From assembly GCA_018806915.1 (NCBI GenBank), contig JAGKQI010000100.1, positions 1,178,001 to 1,242,000 of the forward strand: a stretch of DNA of 64,000 nucleotides, given 5' to 3'. The notes under the pieces are model-generated. The model was not told the DNA's origin. It was given only the letters and a program-made list of their open reading frames with translations, and did not search any database. Position numbers and translations under genes: made by a program. Below are positions 8,522 to 19,786 of the stretch, piece after piece. Source of the stretch: Phytophthora colocasiae (taxonomy: Eukaryota > Oomycota > Peronosporomycetes > Peronosporales > Peronosporaceae). Each line of letters starts with the position of its first letter. The stretch's first letter is position 1.

Positions 8522-9373
8522 ATGCTGTCCGTCTCCCAATACTCGCTCGCCCTCCTGCTTGTCGTGGCTGTGGCTTCTACGGACGCCGGCATGCCGACGG
8601 GCGATTACTACAGCGCTATGCTGACTGCCGTGAACCAGGAACGCGCGAAGCAGGGCGTGCCGTCTCTTTGTATGAACAAGAAGCTTCAGGCTGCTGCTCA
8701 GCGTCACTCGGACGACATGGCTAAGAACAACTTCATGGCTCATGACGGTCACGATGGATCCACGATGTCGCAGCGTATCACCGAGGCCGGTTACGAATGG
8801 GACAGCGTCGCTGAAAATGTCGCCGCTGGTCAGGAGGAAGTCCAGTCCGTCATGGAGTCGTGGATGACGTCCCCGGGTCACCGCGAGAACATCATGAGTC
8901 CCGACTACACCATGTTCGGCACCGCGTTCTCGTACAACAAGGACAGCCAGTACGGGATCTACTGGACGCAGGACTTTGGCAGCGGCGGCTCGGAGGCGTG
9001 CGACGGCGGCAACACGACCGTTCCGGCTGCGACGCCACCGACGAAGCAGGAGATCGTCACCCCCGCCCCGACGACGGTTATCCCGGAGACTCCTGCTACT
9101 GTCACCCCCAACAAGGAAATTCCGGCCACCAAGGGCCCTGTAGTCACCCCGGCCGCGACGACGCCTGCACCTGTGGTCACTCCGGCCGCGACGACGCCTG
9201 CACCTGTGGTCACTCCGGCTGCGACGACCCCCGCTCCCGTGGCCACGCCGGCCGCTACGACGCCTGCACCTGTGGCCACGCCGGCCGCGACGACGCCCGC
9301 TCCTGTTGCTACCCCTGCCGCTACTACGACGCCTCCTTCGGCGACGCAGAACGACTGCGAGTCTAACTTTTAA
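8522..9373 (+). CDS. Secreted CAP-domain (SCP/PR-1-like) protein 3
   Basis: 283 residues from the ATG that starts the signal peptide MLSVSQYSLALLLVVAVAST; the frame is open further upstream but without a signal sequence. The CAP domain (about 28-150) shows AAQRHSDDMAKNNFMAHDG, AENVAAGQ, SPGHRENIMSPDYTMFG and IYWTQDFGSG; the usual His before YWTQ is replaced by Ile, so one pocket residue is lost. The stalk (about 165-275) contains six to seven tandem copies of TPAATTPAPV, more repetitive than in copies 1 and 2. The end is DCESNF. Such Pro/Thr repeats are typical O-glycosylation stalks of oomycete surface proteins. Confidence 0.92.
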   Translation: MLSVSQYSLALLLVVAVASTDAGMPTGDYYSAMLTAVNQERAKQGVPSLCMNKKLQAAAQRHSDDMAKNNFMAHDGHDGSTMSQRITEAGYEWDSVAENVAAGQEEVQSVMESWMTSPGHRENIMSPDYTMFGTAFSYNKDSQYGIYWTQDFGSGGSEACDGGNTTVPAATPPTKQEIVTPAPTTVIPETPATVTPNKEIPATKGPVVTPAATTPAPVVTPAATTPAPVVTPAATTPAPVATPAATTPAPVATPAATTPAPVATPAATTTPPSATQNDCESNF

Positions 9374-9585
9374 GCAAGTTTTTTTTTTCATAACTAGTAG
9401 GAATGCGACCCCAGTGTGGGTACGACGACGGTGAACAGGGATCTGTTAGCGAAAGCATGCTTCCGATCAATACACCATTAAATTGCACAATTGAAAGTGT
9501 ATGTTCGTACAGCCACAGAACCATTAACCCTTTAGAGGCCATAAGGTGCATTTTGACCCCGTTGACATCTCCTCCGACTGAACCA

Positions 9586-9622
9586 ATTAAAACTGCCATG
9601 AAGCCTTCATGGCAGTTTTAAT
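9586..9622. repeat. Perfect 18-bp inverted repeat in the left subterminal region of piggyBac
   Basis: Arms ATTAAAACTGCCATGAAG (9586-9603) and its complement (9605-9622) with a single-base loop. Confidence 0.9.
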
Positions 9623-9624
9623 GA

Positions 9625-9644
9625 CCCCCTTCATTGAAGGGGGT
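9625..9644. repeat. Second subterminal hairpin (CCCCCTTCA/TGAAGGGGG)
   Basis: Nine-base arms. A related GAAGGGGG...CCCCCTTC hairpin lies near the right end (about 41429-41454), supporting that both ends belong to one element. Confidence 0.75.
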
Positions 9645-9969
9645 TATTTTGACCCCTTTCGCAGAAGTTCAACGAGCACATCACCTTCTCCAATTACAAC
9701 CAATCCGGTCAAATAACGCAGGTTAATATTTTACGTGGTGTGGCAAACATCACGTAAGATACGCGATTAGGTACGAAAACTATGGTGTTTGCGTCAGCAA
9801 TATGCGTACTAAGTACGTAATTTTGGTGATGCGCCAGCGTAGTGAGGTGCTTTTGGTAAGGAGCCTGTCTCCACACCATTACTTCCACATTAGTTTTTCA
9901 TACAAAACTGAAGTCAGTTGCCAACTTTCCCTACAAGGATTCAGTCTGTGGTGCCTGCTTGTCGACAAC

Positions 9970-11370
9970 ATGGCCACTTCGTTCACTTTTGAGGACGACA
10001 AGGAGGTCGTACAGCTAGCGTCATCCTACGTGCGCGCGAGGAAGCGAATATCATGGGCGGACATCGCTCAGCATATGAAGCGCACAGGCCACGGTGCGAG
10101 AGCGCTACGGGAGCGCGTTCGGACTCTGAAGAAGACATGGGGGGCGGACATCCAGCAGTTCCCGCCAAGCTTCTTTACGCCGGTGCATCGGCCGCGGGGT
10201 CGGCCACTCACGGTGATACGTCCAGTTGCGGCAAGCCGCTCCGCGACAACAGCGCGAATCTGGAGGACGGATAACGCAACAGCAACGCTCGAGTGATGGT
10301 GGTCAGGTGCGGCAACAGCGACCTGGCACGAGCGCTGCGCCACGACCGCCTCTAGTGCAGCATCCGGACACAAGCCACCATCGTGTTGCCTCCACACCTC
10401 AGCACGTGACTTCTGCAGCGCCTCCAACATTTCATGTACCTTCAGAATCTCGGCCGCCTGGGACACCTGCGCCTCTACTACTGCCAGCATCTCAAGCATC
10501 TCTAGCGCCTACGACCACCCAAACATGTTCCCCTTCAGCGTTACAAGGATCTCTCGGTACTCAAACAGCACCAGCGCCAGAACAGACATGTGGTCATAGC
10601 ATCCCAAGAATTCAGGCAACAGCAGGAGGTTCGTTAGGGTCGCAAACCGCCCGGGATGAGGACGTGATCAGATCCCTTTGTGGTGGTAGCAGCTCACTAA
10701 GTTTTCCCGGTGTTCAAGAAGAAGCAATATCACCACCAATGTCCCCGCCAAGTGGAGAACGAGATGTAACAGCAATTTTGCCGATGTCCCTCGCGAAGTT
10801 ATTGTTCAAGGGACTATAAAAATGCCGCATCGCAACGCTGGAGAATTACTGCCAAGTGGAATTTCTACTCTGCTCCGTGAGATCGGCGAGATCAAGGCGT
10901 CTGACATCTTTCTCGACGTCGGTGCTGGTGATGGGAATGTGATCGCACATGTTGCCTTGACAACAAACGTGCATAGGGCAATTGGCATTGAAATTCGTCG
11001 CGAGTTATGCACGGTGGGGTTGGAGATGATGTCCAGGAGCGTGAGATCGACACGGCTCATCGAAAGATCCCAACTTATATGTCAGGACATTGTTGGCCTG
11101 CCCATTTCGACCACACTACCCTACGCCGACGCTACAGTTGTATATTGGAACAATGTTCTCTTCGAACAGCGAGCTATTGAGTACGTGAAGAACGAGCTTT
11201 CTGGGATGTTCCTGCTGCGCGTATTGGTGAGCGCTCTAAACTTCTGTCCAAGACACCGCGACAGCTGCCACAACGATTTCTGTCGTGCGTTCAAGTTGGA
11301 GAAGGTGCTCGATCTCCCCTGTAGCTGGAAGGCCGACCTCCAGCAGATCTTTTTATACAAGTCGCTCTGA
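9970..11370 (+). pseudogene. Myb/SANT plus DOT1-like methyltransferase carried by piggyBac
   Basis: From the ATG at 9970 the first part has a Myb/SANT-like helix region (FTFEDDKEVVQLASSYV, then ISWADIAQHM and VRTLKKTWG). A Gln/Pro/Ser-rich linker follows in the next frame (10240-10775). Then, back in the first frame, NFADVPREV and NAGELLPSGISTLL lead into the SAM-binding motif FLDVGAGDGNV, the acidic IGIEI segment and YWNNVLFE, which matches the VNNFAF region of DOT1 histone H3K79 methyltransferases. The C-terminus has NFCPRHRDSC and a CSWKADLQQ segment. The two frame changes (about 10240-10296 and a T-run near 10775) mean it is frameshifted unless unrecognised introns exist. It lies inside the piggyBac ends and is convergent with the transposase, 132 bp apart. 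Confidence 0.65.
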
Positions 11371-11502
11371 AGTGCGTAGTGAAATCACAGCAATATACAT
11401 TTTTTGTTTCTATACTATATTCAAGTGTATTGCCACATTTAACCCACCGTAATTTTTCTTGTGCTGCTTTTACATACTTAGATCAAGATAAATACCCACA
11501 AC

Positions 11503-11781
11503 TCACAGAACTATTGACCTTACAACTGTACGACCTCCATCAGCTCTAAGTTCTTCGCCAGTGTCCACATTCTCTTGAACCGCAGTTGATAGCAGACTCC
11601 GCTTTAGTTTATACAATTCTGAGCTTGTCCGTGCCTTTCCTCTTTGTGAAAAGAGCTTCTTGGGGAGATAGAAGCGGTGAAACTTCTCCCAACACGTCCA
11701 AGTGGTCTCTGGGCAAGCAAACGGCTCCTTGGAGACATGGACATTCTGGCAAAGGCAAACGTTATGAAGCACACACACGTC
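11503..11781 (-). pseudogene. C-terminal cysteine-rich end of the piggyBac transposase (fragment)
   Basis: The reading frame DVCVLHNVCLCQNVHV followed by CPETTWTCWEKFHRFYL is the end of the C-terminal cysteine-rich DNA-binding domain of a piggyBac transposase. Its first part, RKCVVCRWEDRYATEVTDV, ends at the other junction, 26.5 kb away at 38271. Joining them across one copy of the 4-bp target site keeps the frame. The last 35 residues are not conserved in appearance. Confidence 0.8.
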
Positions 11782-13381
11782 TGTGGTGTAGTGGATCCGC
11801 TGGAATGAGCAGGGATCCAACGTTCACACACGGCGCCCAGACACTGACTAACGGAGGGGGTACTCCGATAACCGTGGGGGTTGCTGAGGCTCACCTTGTG
11901 TACCCGTCAGTGGGCGGGATCTGCTCTCTCAGGAACGGGAGACTGTACACAGGCGTGAGGGCTTGAACGTCCTTGGCGGGGACTTGGGAGGTTGGACGTG
12001 CGTGGGTATTCCTGCACACAGGTCCTGGTTAGGGGATCTTGGTCTTGGACTCGAAGATCTTGTGGATCCTTGGATCCGGGGTTGCCTTGATGGGTGTGGG
12101 GCTCCTTTTCCTTTCCTTTACTGTCTTGCTTGCCGCCTCCTGTAGCGGTTGGTCTTGAGGGTGTTGAGAGGTCGAGGGATCCTACGGTTAAGCAATCAAC
12201 ACCGTTGGATCCGGGGGCTTCACTAGCGTAAGGTAAGCCGGCCAAATCGGGGATCCGGTCTTAGCTGTAGCTAGGTATGCGAAGAAACTTGCAGGAAGAC
12301 TAAGGGGAGGCCAATACACTATCCTCTTCCCTTGTCTGAGGGCCTGAAGAAAACCACTTGCGCACTAGAAGGCAAATTCGACTCTCTGATTTATGGTTAT
12401 CCAGTTCCTCATCCTGTACCCTATCTTGCCCATCGCAAATCTCTATCTTAGATCATGCTGGCTCTCCTGCAACTTCTCCACTATGTCGATGTCTTGGATC
12501 TTGAGGATCCGAGTTCGGATCCGAGGATCCAGCTTCAGGATCCGAGGATCTGGATCTCGGGATCTTGGATCTTGGGGATCCGGCTTCGGGATCCGAGGAT
12601 CCTGGATCTGGATCTCGGGATCTTGGATCTTGGATCTTGGGGATCCGGCTTCGGGATCCGAGGATCCTGGATCTGGATCTCGGGATCTTGGATCTTGGAT
12701 CTTGGGGATCCGGCTTCGGGATCCGAGGATCCTGGATCTGGATCTCGGGATCTTGAATCTTGGATCTTGGGGATCCGGCTTCGGGATCCGAGGATCCTGG
12801 ATCTGGATCTCGGGATCTTGGATCTTGGGGATCCGGCTTCGGGATCCGAGGATCTTGGATCTGGATCTCGGGATCTTGGATCTTGGGGATCCGGCTTCGG
12901 GATCCGAGGATCCTGGATCTGGATCTCGGGATCTTGGATCTTGGGGATCCGGCTTCGGGATCCGAGGATCTTGGATCTGGATCTCTGGATCTGGGGGTTC
13001 GAAGGATCCGCACTTAGGACCGCGGGATCCGCACTTAAGACTGCCGGATCTGCACTTAAGACCGCCGGATCCGCACTTAAGGACTGCCGGATCCGCACTT
13101 AAGGACTGCCGGATCCGCACTTAGGACTGCCGGATCCGCACTTAAGGATTGCCGGATCCGCACTTAGGATCACCGGATCCGCACTTAGAACTGTGGGATC
13201 CGAACGTAGGTAAGCTAGGCCAAGTGGGTCCTAACTTAGGGTCCGCCCTAGAATAGGTATCCAGTTCCAGGGACCTGTCCTTATCGTAGCACCACTGTCG
13301 CACGTCACCCATCATCGTGGTCGTTCTGCGTCGTATCCGGTTTGATTTGAATCCACTTTACCACAAATCCACTTCACCACA
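11782..13381 (-). repeat. LTR 1 (3' LTR of element A)
   Basis: 1600 bp, TGTGGTGTAG...CTTCACCACA. At 12487-12995 it contains a tandem array with a unit of about 46-58 bp built from GGATCCGAGGATCC, TGGATCTGGATCTCGGGATC and TTGGGGATCCGG. From 13005 to 13200 there are units of GGATCCGCACTTAAGGACTGCC. Long apparent ORFs over the array are translations of the repeat and are not genes. Confidence 0.92.
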
Positions 13382-13390
13382 ATCGCCCCT
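13382..13390 (-). other. Polypurine-like tract of element A
   Basis: On the minus strand AGGGGCGAT abuts the 3' LTR; the same sequence abuts the 3' LTR of element B. This is the expected place for plus-strand priming. Confidence 0.5.
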
Positions 13391-13689
13391 GGGACGAGGT
13401 TGTTGCCGCACGACGGCATCACGTCGTTCCCATACAAATTCTCAGTCCGATCCGCCACTTCTTCAAATCACCACTTCAGCAAAAATGGATCGGTCCGCCG
13501 ACGCCAGTTCTTTCGCGTACACCACGGTGTTCTTCGTCCAAGATCGCTCTACAACCCAACTTCCTTGCCCTCATTGTGACCAAGCTCCTTCTGACCCCGC
13601 TGCGGCCACGACTCCCATATATTTCTCGTCCACTCTGGCTTTTTCACTCAGGATCCGCACACTCTAACTTCAATCGTCCAAGAAACGAT

Positions 13690-14410
13690 AGTGAGGCCCA
13701 TTGTCAAAAGACTTAAGGATCCAACTTCAAAACCCAAGGATCCGGCTTCAGAACCCAAGGATCCAACTCGGAGATCCGAGGATCCCGCCTTAGGACCCAA
13801 GGATCCAACTTCAAAACCCGAGGATCCGACTTCAGAACCCAAGGATCCAACTCGGAGATCCGAGGATCCCGCCTTAGGACCCAAGGATCCAACTTCAAAA
13901 CCCGAGGATCCGACTTCAGAACCCAAGGATCCAACTTCAAAACCCAAGGATCCGACTTCAGAACCCAAGGATCCAACCGAGGATCCCGCCTTAGGACCCA
14001 AGGATCCAACTTCAAAACCCGAGGATCCGACTTCAGAACCAAGGATCCAACTTCAAAACCCGAGGATCCGACTTCCAGAACCCAAGGATCCAACTCGGAG
14101 ATCCGAGGATTCCGCCTTAGGACCCAAGGATCAAACTTCAAAACCCGAGGATCCGACTTCAGAACCCAAGGATCCAACTAGGAGATCCGAGGATCCCGCC
14201 TTAGGACCCAAGGATCCAACTTCAAAAAACCCCAGGATCCGACTTCAGAACCCCAGGATCCGACTTCATAACCCAGGATCCAACTCGGAGATCCGAGGAT
14301 CCCGCCTTCAGGACCCAAGGATCCGCCTTCAGAACCCAATGATCCGACTCGGAGATCCGAGGATCCCGCCTTAAGACCCAAGGATCCAGCTTCAAAACCC
14401 CAGGATCCGA
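13690..14410. repeat. GGATCC-rich tandem repeats in the 3' untranslated region of element A
   Basis: Irregular repeats of AACCCAAGGATCCAACTTC and CGGAGATCCGAGGATCCCGC lie between the integrase stop and the 3' LTR. Frames open in both directions here reflect the repeat only. A shorter version is found in element B at 31715-31975. Confidence 0.9.
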
Positions 14411-14585
14411 TTGAGATCTGAGTAAGTGCTCGGGTATCGATCTAGCTGGCATCCAATCGTCGCTCAGAGATCACCTTTCTCTTCTTCAAAATGTAAATAC
14501 ACACTGCGTCCACTCGCAGTAGGCTGCCAGTCTTCTTCTTCCACGTTGGCGAGCGCCCTCACCAATGGAAGATCCACCACCTCGG

Positions 14586-16048
14586 CTACTCCTCCTCATG
14601 CGACTGCATCGCTTGGAATCGGTTCCTTTTGCTCCGTTCTTGGAGGAACTCATGCAGTAACGCGCCGCAGTTCAGGTCTGCTTCATCTACCCAGGTAGGG
14701 TCCTCGTACCCCTTCCAGAAAACTTGGAATTCTCGTCGGATCCGACCATACCGAGTGGGTCGTCCGGTCCGGACGTCCGCGATTCGCTCGACTTCAAACT
14801 CGCCGTTTTCCAGATCACGCTCCCAGCTGTCCTCCGGTAACAAGGCTTCGTCGAAGTCTAAACGATCCGCTTCGTCCACCGTCAGCTGGATCTTCGGTCG
14901 GTCTGGGAATGTCCTGACAGGCTTCAACTTGGAGATGTGCACCACCGGAAACAAGTGGTAGTCTGTACCAACGATTTCCAAGCGAGCTGCATACTCATTC
15001 GTCATTTCCGCCACACGGAACGGTCCATGCCACAGGTGAGCCAGTTTCTTGGCGTACCCTTCCTTGACTCTGTCTAAGAACAGCCACACTTGGGATCCGG
15101 CCTCGATGGAGTGTTGAGTCGCCGCCTCGTTCTGTCGGTCGGCACGATCCGAGATCGCCTGCTTCAAGCGGTCATTCACCTCAGCCCTGGCCAGTTGGTA
15201 GTGTCGCTGGATCTTATACCTCCAGCGTCGTGGATCTGTATCTCGACGTCCGGTATTCCCCACGGAGAGCGTTGCTTCCAGATTCGTCTTGGGATCCCAA
15301 CCGTGTGCGAGGTAGAACGGCGTGTCGCCCCTAGTCCGGTCTTGTGCAGTGTTCAAAGCAAATGTCAAGCGTTCGGCATACTCGTCCCAATCTCTCTGGT
15401 CGGGATCCTGAACATACATCTTGATTGCTCGAGTAATCGTCTGCACCATCCGTTCAGCCGTGCCGTTCGACTGTGGTCGATAAGCCATAGTGGCTCTCTG
15501 GCGCTGGCCTAGGATCCGGTTGAAAGCACGAAAGAAGTCGGACATGAACCCGGGTTCTCGGTCGTGCCGGATCACCTGGCTGGCGCCGAAACGACGAAAC
15601 ACACAGATCTCATAGGACTCCGCCACCGCTTGTGCTGTTCGCGAGTTATTGGCATTGACGATCACGTAGCCGGTAAAGAGATCCACCCATACCAGAAGTT
15701 CGGTATTCCCGTTCTCGGATCTTGGGAGCGAGGGTATGTGATCCATGGCGATCACTTGAAACGGGTAAGTGGCTTGAATGTTGCCTGGCGACACACCACG
15801 GATCGTAGGTCGCCCCTTGCCCGTCTCAGAGTCCACTCATTCTCCGGGACGAACTGTTGCACAGATCTGAAAAGTCCTCTCCAGTAGAAGTGATCCTTGA
15901 TCCTCTGGTACGTGCGGCCAATCCCTTGATGACCTCCTTCTAAACTGCTATGATAGTGATGCAGCAGGTCCGCTCTGGAGCGTCTCCGGTATAACCAGTC
16001 GTAATAATCCATCTCGATCGGCTTCCGGCCCTTCGTGACGGCGTGCAA
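14586..16048 (-). pseudogene. Element A integrase with chromodomain
   Basis: The HHCC zinc domain is read at 16048-15840 (HHYHSSLEGGHQGIGRTYQR, FYWRGLFRSVQQF). A frameshift at about 15836 separates it from an open frame of 416 codons. That frame holds the integrase core, with catalytic Asp in AMDHI, Asp in RHDREPGFMSDFF and Glu in SNGTAERM, the usual D,D,E order. It is followed by the GPFxV-like C-terminal part (LWHGPFRVAEM) and a chromodomain (EFEVERIADVR, FQVFWKGYEDPTWVDEADL). Chromodomains direct gypsy integrases toward marked chromatin. The cysteines of the zinc domain (about QQFVPENE) are damaged. Confidence 0.85.
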
Positions 16049-16299
16049 TAGAACAACAGCTCATCCTCGTCCAACTCGAAATTGTCTGCTAGCAGACGGC
16101 ACGTTTTGGCTTCGGCCGCAGTCAGATCCGTCAGCTGTCCCCGCAGGAACGACTTCAGGTTGAAGATCCATGTTTCTTCGTCTTGGGCTTGTCGGATCCG
16201 GTCGATCCTCAGCCGTTGCACGGATTCCTCGTCGAGTACTCGGGGTCGCCCTTCTCTGGCTTGTCTTCGAGTAGCCATTGCACTGATCCGTGGTGTCGG

Positions 16300-17346
16300 A
16301 TCCTCGGATCCCGAGGTCAGAATCTCATCCAACCGATTCAAAGTGACGAGATCCTCGTGGTCCGCCCCTTGGTCGACTGTGATCCCGCTCTCTCGTTGCA
16401 ATGCTGCACTGACCAAGCTGTCGGCGCTTGCGTTCCACGCTCGCTTCACATGTAGCAGGTCGTGATCCGGCCAATCCCGAAGCCGCATTAGCGCTTTCTG
16501 TCTCAGTAACGTCAGGGCCGGCGCTTTACAGTCGATCTCGCCGCGCATCTGGCGGATCACCAGATTCGAATCTCCGCAGATAACAAGTCGCCCCTTAGCC
16601 AGATCCTCGAGTAACTCGGAAACATAATAGAAGTCCGTTATACTCTGCTTCGTTGACTGTCAGGTTCTCTGCGTATCGAGATGCTGCCTTAATCACCCTC
16701 CATTCAGGTAACTTCCAGACGATCGCGCTGAAGGATCCTCCGCCACGTTTCACCCTGGCGGGATCCGTCGAAACTAACCACCCACAACTCTTCCTCCGGT
16801 CCCTACGGTCGGTACTGGCATCTGGATCGCTCGGCGTGGCTCTTTCCTCGGGGCGATGTTCACTAGAGCTTGATCCACCTCGGATCTCGGGGTGATACTT
16901 GCGGCAAGGGATCCGAGGATCTCGTCCTCCCCTTTCGTGCACTTCGTGATCTCCAAAGCCCAAGGCGATAACAGCGCCGCCCATTGGCCCAACCTTCCTT
17001 GTAGTCCGGTAGAACGGAACAACCACCGGAGGGTAGAGTGCCTGGTTAGGACCCGGATCCGTCGTCCAACCAACATGGAATATCCAAGATCCAGGATCCT
17101 TAGCAAGGCCAGCACCTCCTTCTCTACGATCCCATAGTTCACTTCGTTCGGTTTCAGGGATCTGCTAACGAACATCACCGGCATGTAGATCCCATCGTGA
17201 TCCTGCGTCAGGGAAGCTGAGATGGCCCATTCACTGGCGTAGACAATCACCACCGGTTGCTTGTCGGGATCGAAATGCCGAAGCGTAGGAGTCATAGCGA
17301 TCTTCCTCTTCCAGGGCCTCGAAGGCGGCTGAAGCACCGGATCCAC
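16300..17346 (-). pseudogene. Element A RNase H and second archaeal-like RNase H
   Basis: The first domain (17346-16900) is the usual gypsy RNase H: PTLRHFDPDKQPVVIVYASE, MFVSRSLKPNEVNYG and VEKEVLALL. After a short linker a second RNase H follows. It shows Asp in VVSFDGSARVKRGGGSF, Glu in VNEAEYNGLLLCF, Asp in the CGDSNLVIRQM region and a final Asp in HVKRAWNASADSL, the DEDD set of RNase HI of the archaeal/plant type. Frames change several times. Extra RNase H domains of this kind are known in some plant and oomycete LTR elements. Confidence 0.75.
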
Positions 17347-18381
17347 TTCTCATCCGGATCTCTCGGGCTCGACGGGTCCTCAGGATCCTTGATCACAGAG
17401 TCGGTTGGCTGCAGGATCTTGCGGCTGGACCTCAACTCCGCGAAGTCGACCTCCCTCAGTTCGTAGAGTACCGACGCGTAGACCGCCATGTCCTCGATGA
17501 ATCGAGCGTAGTAGTTTAGGCTACCCAGGAAAGATTGCATAGCGCGCAGCGATCTCGGGAACGCAAGACCCACCAGCGCTTCTCGGTCCTTCGGATGTGC
17601 CTCTAGTCCTTCGCTAGACACTCGGTGTCCCAGGTAATCGACCTTCTTCAGACCCCAGAAACTCTTGGCCACGCTGATCGACAAGCTCCACTTGTCACAG
17701 GCTTCCAGCAGTAAATGCACTCGCTCACACAGGTGATCCCAGGATCCGGCAGTCACTAAGATGTCGTCGATGTACGATCTTCGTCCAAGTACAGAATGTT
17801 CACCGTTCCTCTCCGGGATCCCATCTCGGAAGAGATCCAACGCGGATCCGGATCCGGCCGTGGGCGGGATCCGTAGGAACCCATAGAGGGCGTTGTCCAA
17901 CAAACGCTGGTAGATCTGCGGGGCATTCTTGAGACCAAACGGCATCCGATTCCTCAAACAGTCCAAACGGAGTGATAAATGCCGAGATGGCCCTTGCGCG
18001 ATCCGTCATAGAGACGACCCAGAAACCACTGGCCATATCGAGAGAACAGTACCACAACACGGCGTCGAGATCCTCCAGTAGATCATTGATGAGAGGCATA
18101 GGATATACCATCAGCCTCGTCAAGCTATTCACCAGCCTGTAGTCGATGCAGAGCCTGATATCAACGCCGTTCTTCTTGATGATCACGACAATTGGCGAGG
18201 CCCATGGTGACGTAGAGACTTGGATGATCTTCGCTTGCAACAATCCCTTGATCAGATCCGAGCTTCTCGCGATACTGCGGCGCCACCTTACGCACTCGCT
18301 GGGCAATGGGCTTCGCGTCTCCCACGTCAATATCGCAGATCGCACCCACGGCAGGAGGGGGCAGGGCATTACCCTTCCCAA
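17292..18381 (-). pseudogene. Element A reverse transcriptase
   Basis: Gypsy-type reverse transcriptase motifs in order: SPWASPIVVIIKKNG, RLCIDYRLVN, YPMPLINDLLEDL, FWVVSMTDRAR and FITPFGLFE, then after a frameshift RMPFGLKNAPQIYQRLLDN and the catalytic YIDD box in RSYIDDILV. The connection region has VDYLGHRVSSEGLEAHP and MQSFLGSLNYYARFIEDM. The frame breaks near 17960 and 17800, so no single protein is made. Confidence 0.85.
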
Positions 18382-19257
18382 TTAACAAGTGCTTGTATTT
18401 CCAGATCTCATTCGCCAATCGTTGGATCTCCTCAGGTGTGTTGGAGGCTGGATCCCCCACTTGGAGATCCTCGATCTTCACTTCGACCGTCGCCGTCACA
18501 ACCTCTGGCAACACCGCCATTTCCTTCTCGAGATCCTCCGCGTAGGATCCGCCATTCTCGTGGACAAACACTCCATCGTCGGCGTGATCTTCTGCGGATC
18601 CAGGATCCGGCCGGGCACCAACCTCGAGATCCGGCTGGGACTCAGCCACGAGATCCGGTCGGGATCCAACCACGAGATCCTTGTCTGAGGCGAACTTGTG
18701 ATCTCCATGTCCTGACGCCGGTGACGGATCCTCACTTGTCCCCACTCTGGGCGGATCACTGGCTGTTACATGGCTACCAGGATCCAGCCTTCTTGTGGCC
18801 GGATCCGGTCCACGAGCGGCACCTCCCTCGGCAGAGTCTTCCGACGTCGCTCCCTGCTTCCAAGCTGGATCAACAGCAGGATCACCCTTCGGCGCACCAC
18901 GTCCAGTTCTCGGATCGTCTTCTGGGGTCTTCGCCGCGTCCACGTACGTCGCCGCCCCTTGGTCCAGCTCTTCTTGTGCCGTAGCGCCTTGATCCGGATC
19001 CCCTGGCGCCCCTGAGTCTTCAATCTTGCCTTGGCGCGCACCATCATCTTCGTCTTGCGGAGGCGCATCCGTAGCACCCTTGGTACACGCGTAGATCGCC
19101 CTGGGTGTCTTGCCATCGGCGGCGCCCATCCTGCTGGTCGTCCCCGCCGCTCGCTCGTATTCGTGTGAATATGAGGGCTCAGATCCCCACTAAGTGCGGA
19201 ATCAGACGACCGTTCCAGGCCTCGCCCCGTCCTTGACCCCTGTCGCATACGCGACAC
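18382..19257 (-). pseudogene. Element A acidic linker between protease and reverse transcriptase
   Basis: A long low-complexity part rich in Asp, Pro, Gly and Ser (for example DPGSAEDHADDGVFVHENGG), much of it dictated by GGATCC repeats. It ends in IQRLANEIWKYKHLLIGKGN just before the reverse transcriptase. No enzyme motif is seen. Confidence 0.6.
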
Positions 19258-19786
19258 CGATCTTCAACCTGTGTCAGGTTGGGATCCGACTTTGCTTGTA
19301 GGCGTCGGTGGGGGCGTGGGGTACCTCATTGGAAAGGTCTTGACCAGGCGCGTCTAATGAGCGCTCCCCGAGCTCAGGGCATTCCTGTGAGCTTCAGGGC
19401 ACTCCGAAAACTTGGATCCGACTGTGCCATCTGAATGATGGTCACCTGTCTCATGATTACGGGGCGACCCTTCGACATCATTGTCGGCTCTGCGCAGAGA
19501 CAGGGCAGCCCTCCGGTTCTTCAAGGAGGCGCGTCGACATGGGCCCTTCGGCTTCTAGGGCACCGTTTGGAGGCATGCGACGGCTCGTTAGACGCGCCTC
19601 GCCTCGCGCTGCATGTCCATACCGACCTCAGCAGCGGGGCATTCATATTCGCCCCCAGGGCGCCCCAAAACGTCATCTCCGACTGATTTGTCGGAGTGAT
19701 GGTCGTCGCCCGTCGCACGGACGTGCTGCCGATCCTCAACGGTGGCGTCCAGTCTCTGGCCAGAGACGGTACACGTTGCCGGATCT

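Noticed and set aside
12393..13124. Long open frames on both strands over the LTR arrays (Asp-Leu-Gly-Ile or Arg-Ser-Arg-Ile repeats), also at 21045-21915, 32557-33325 and 37465-38056
   Set aside because: They are translations of the GGATCC tandem repeats, open in several frames at once, and vary with array length between LTR copies.
13648..14381. Open frames over the GGATCC repeats between integrase and LTR
   Set aside because: Same reason: repeat translation in both directions, with no start context or conservation beyond the repeat.
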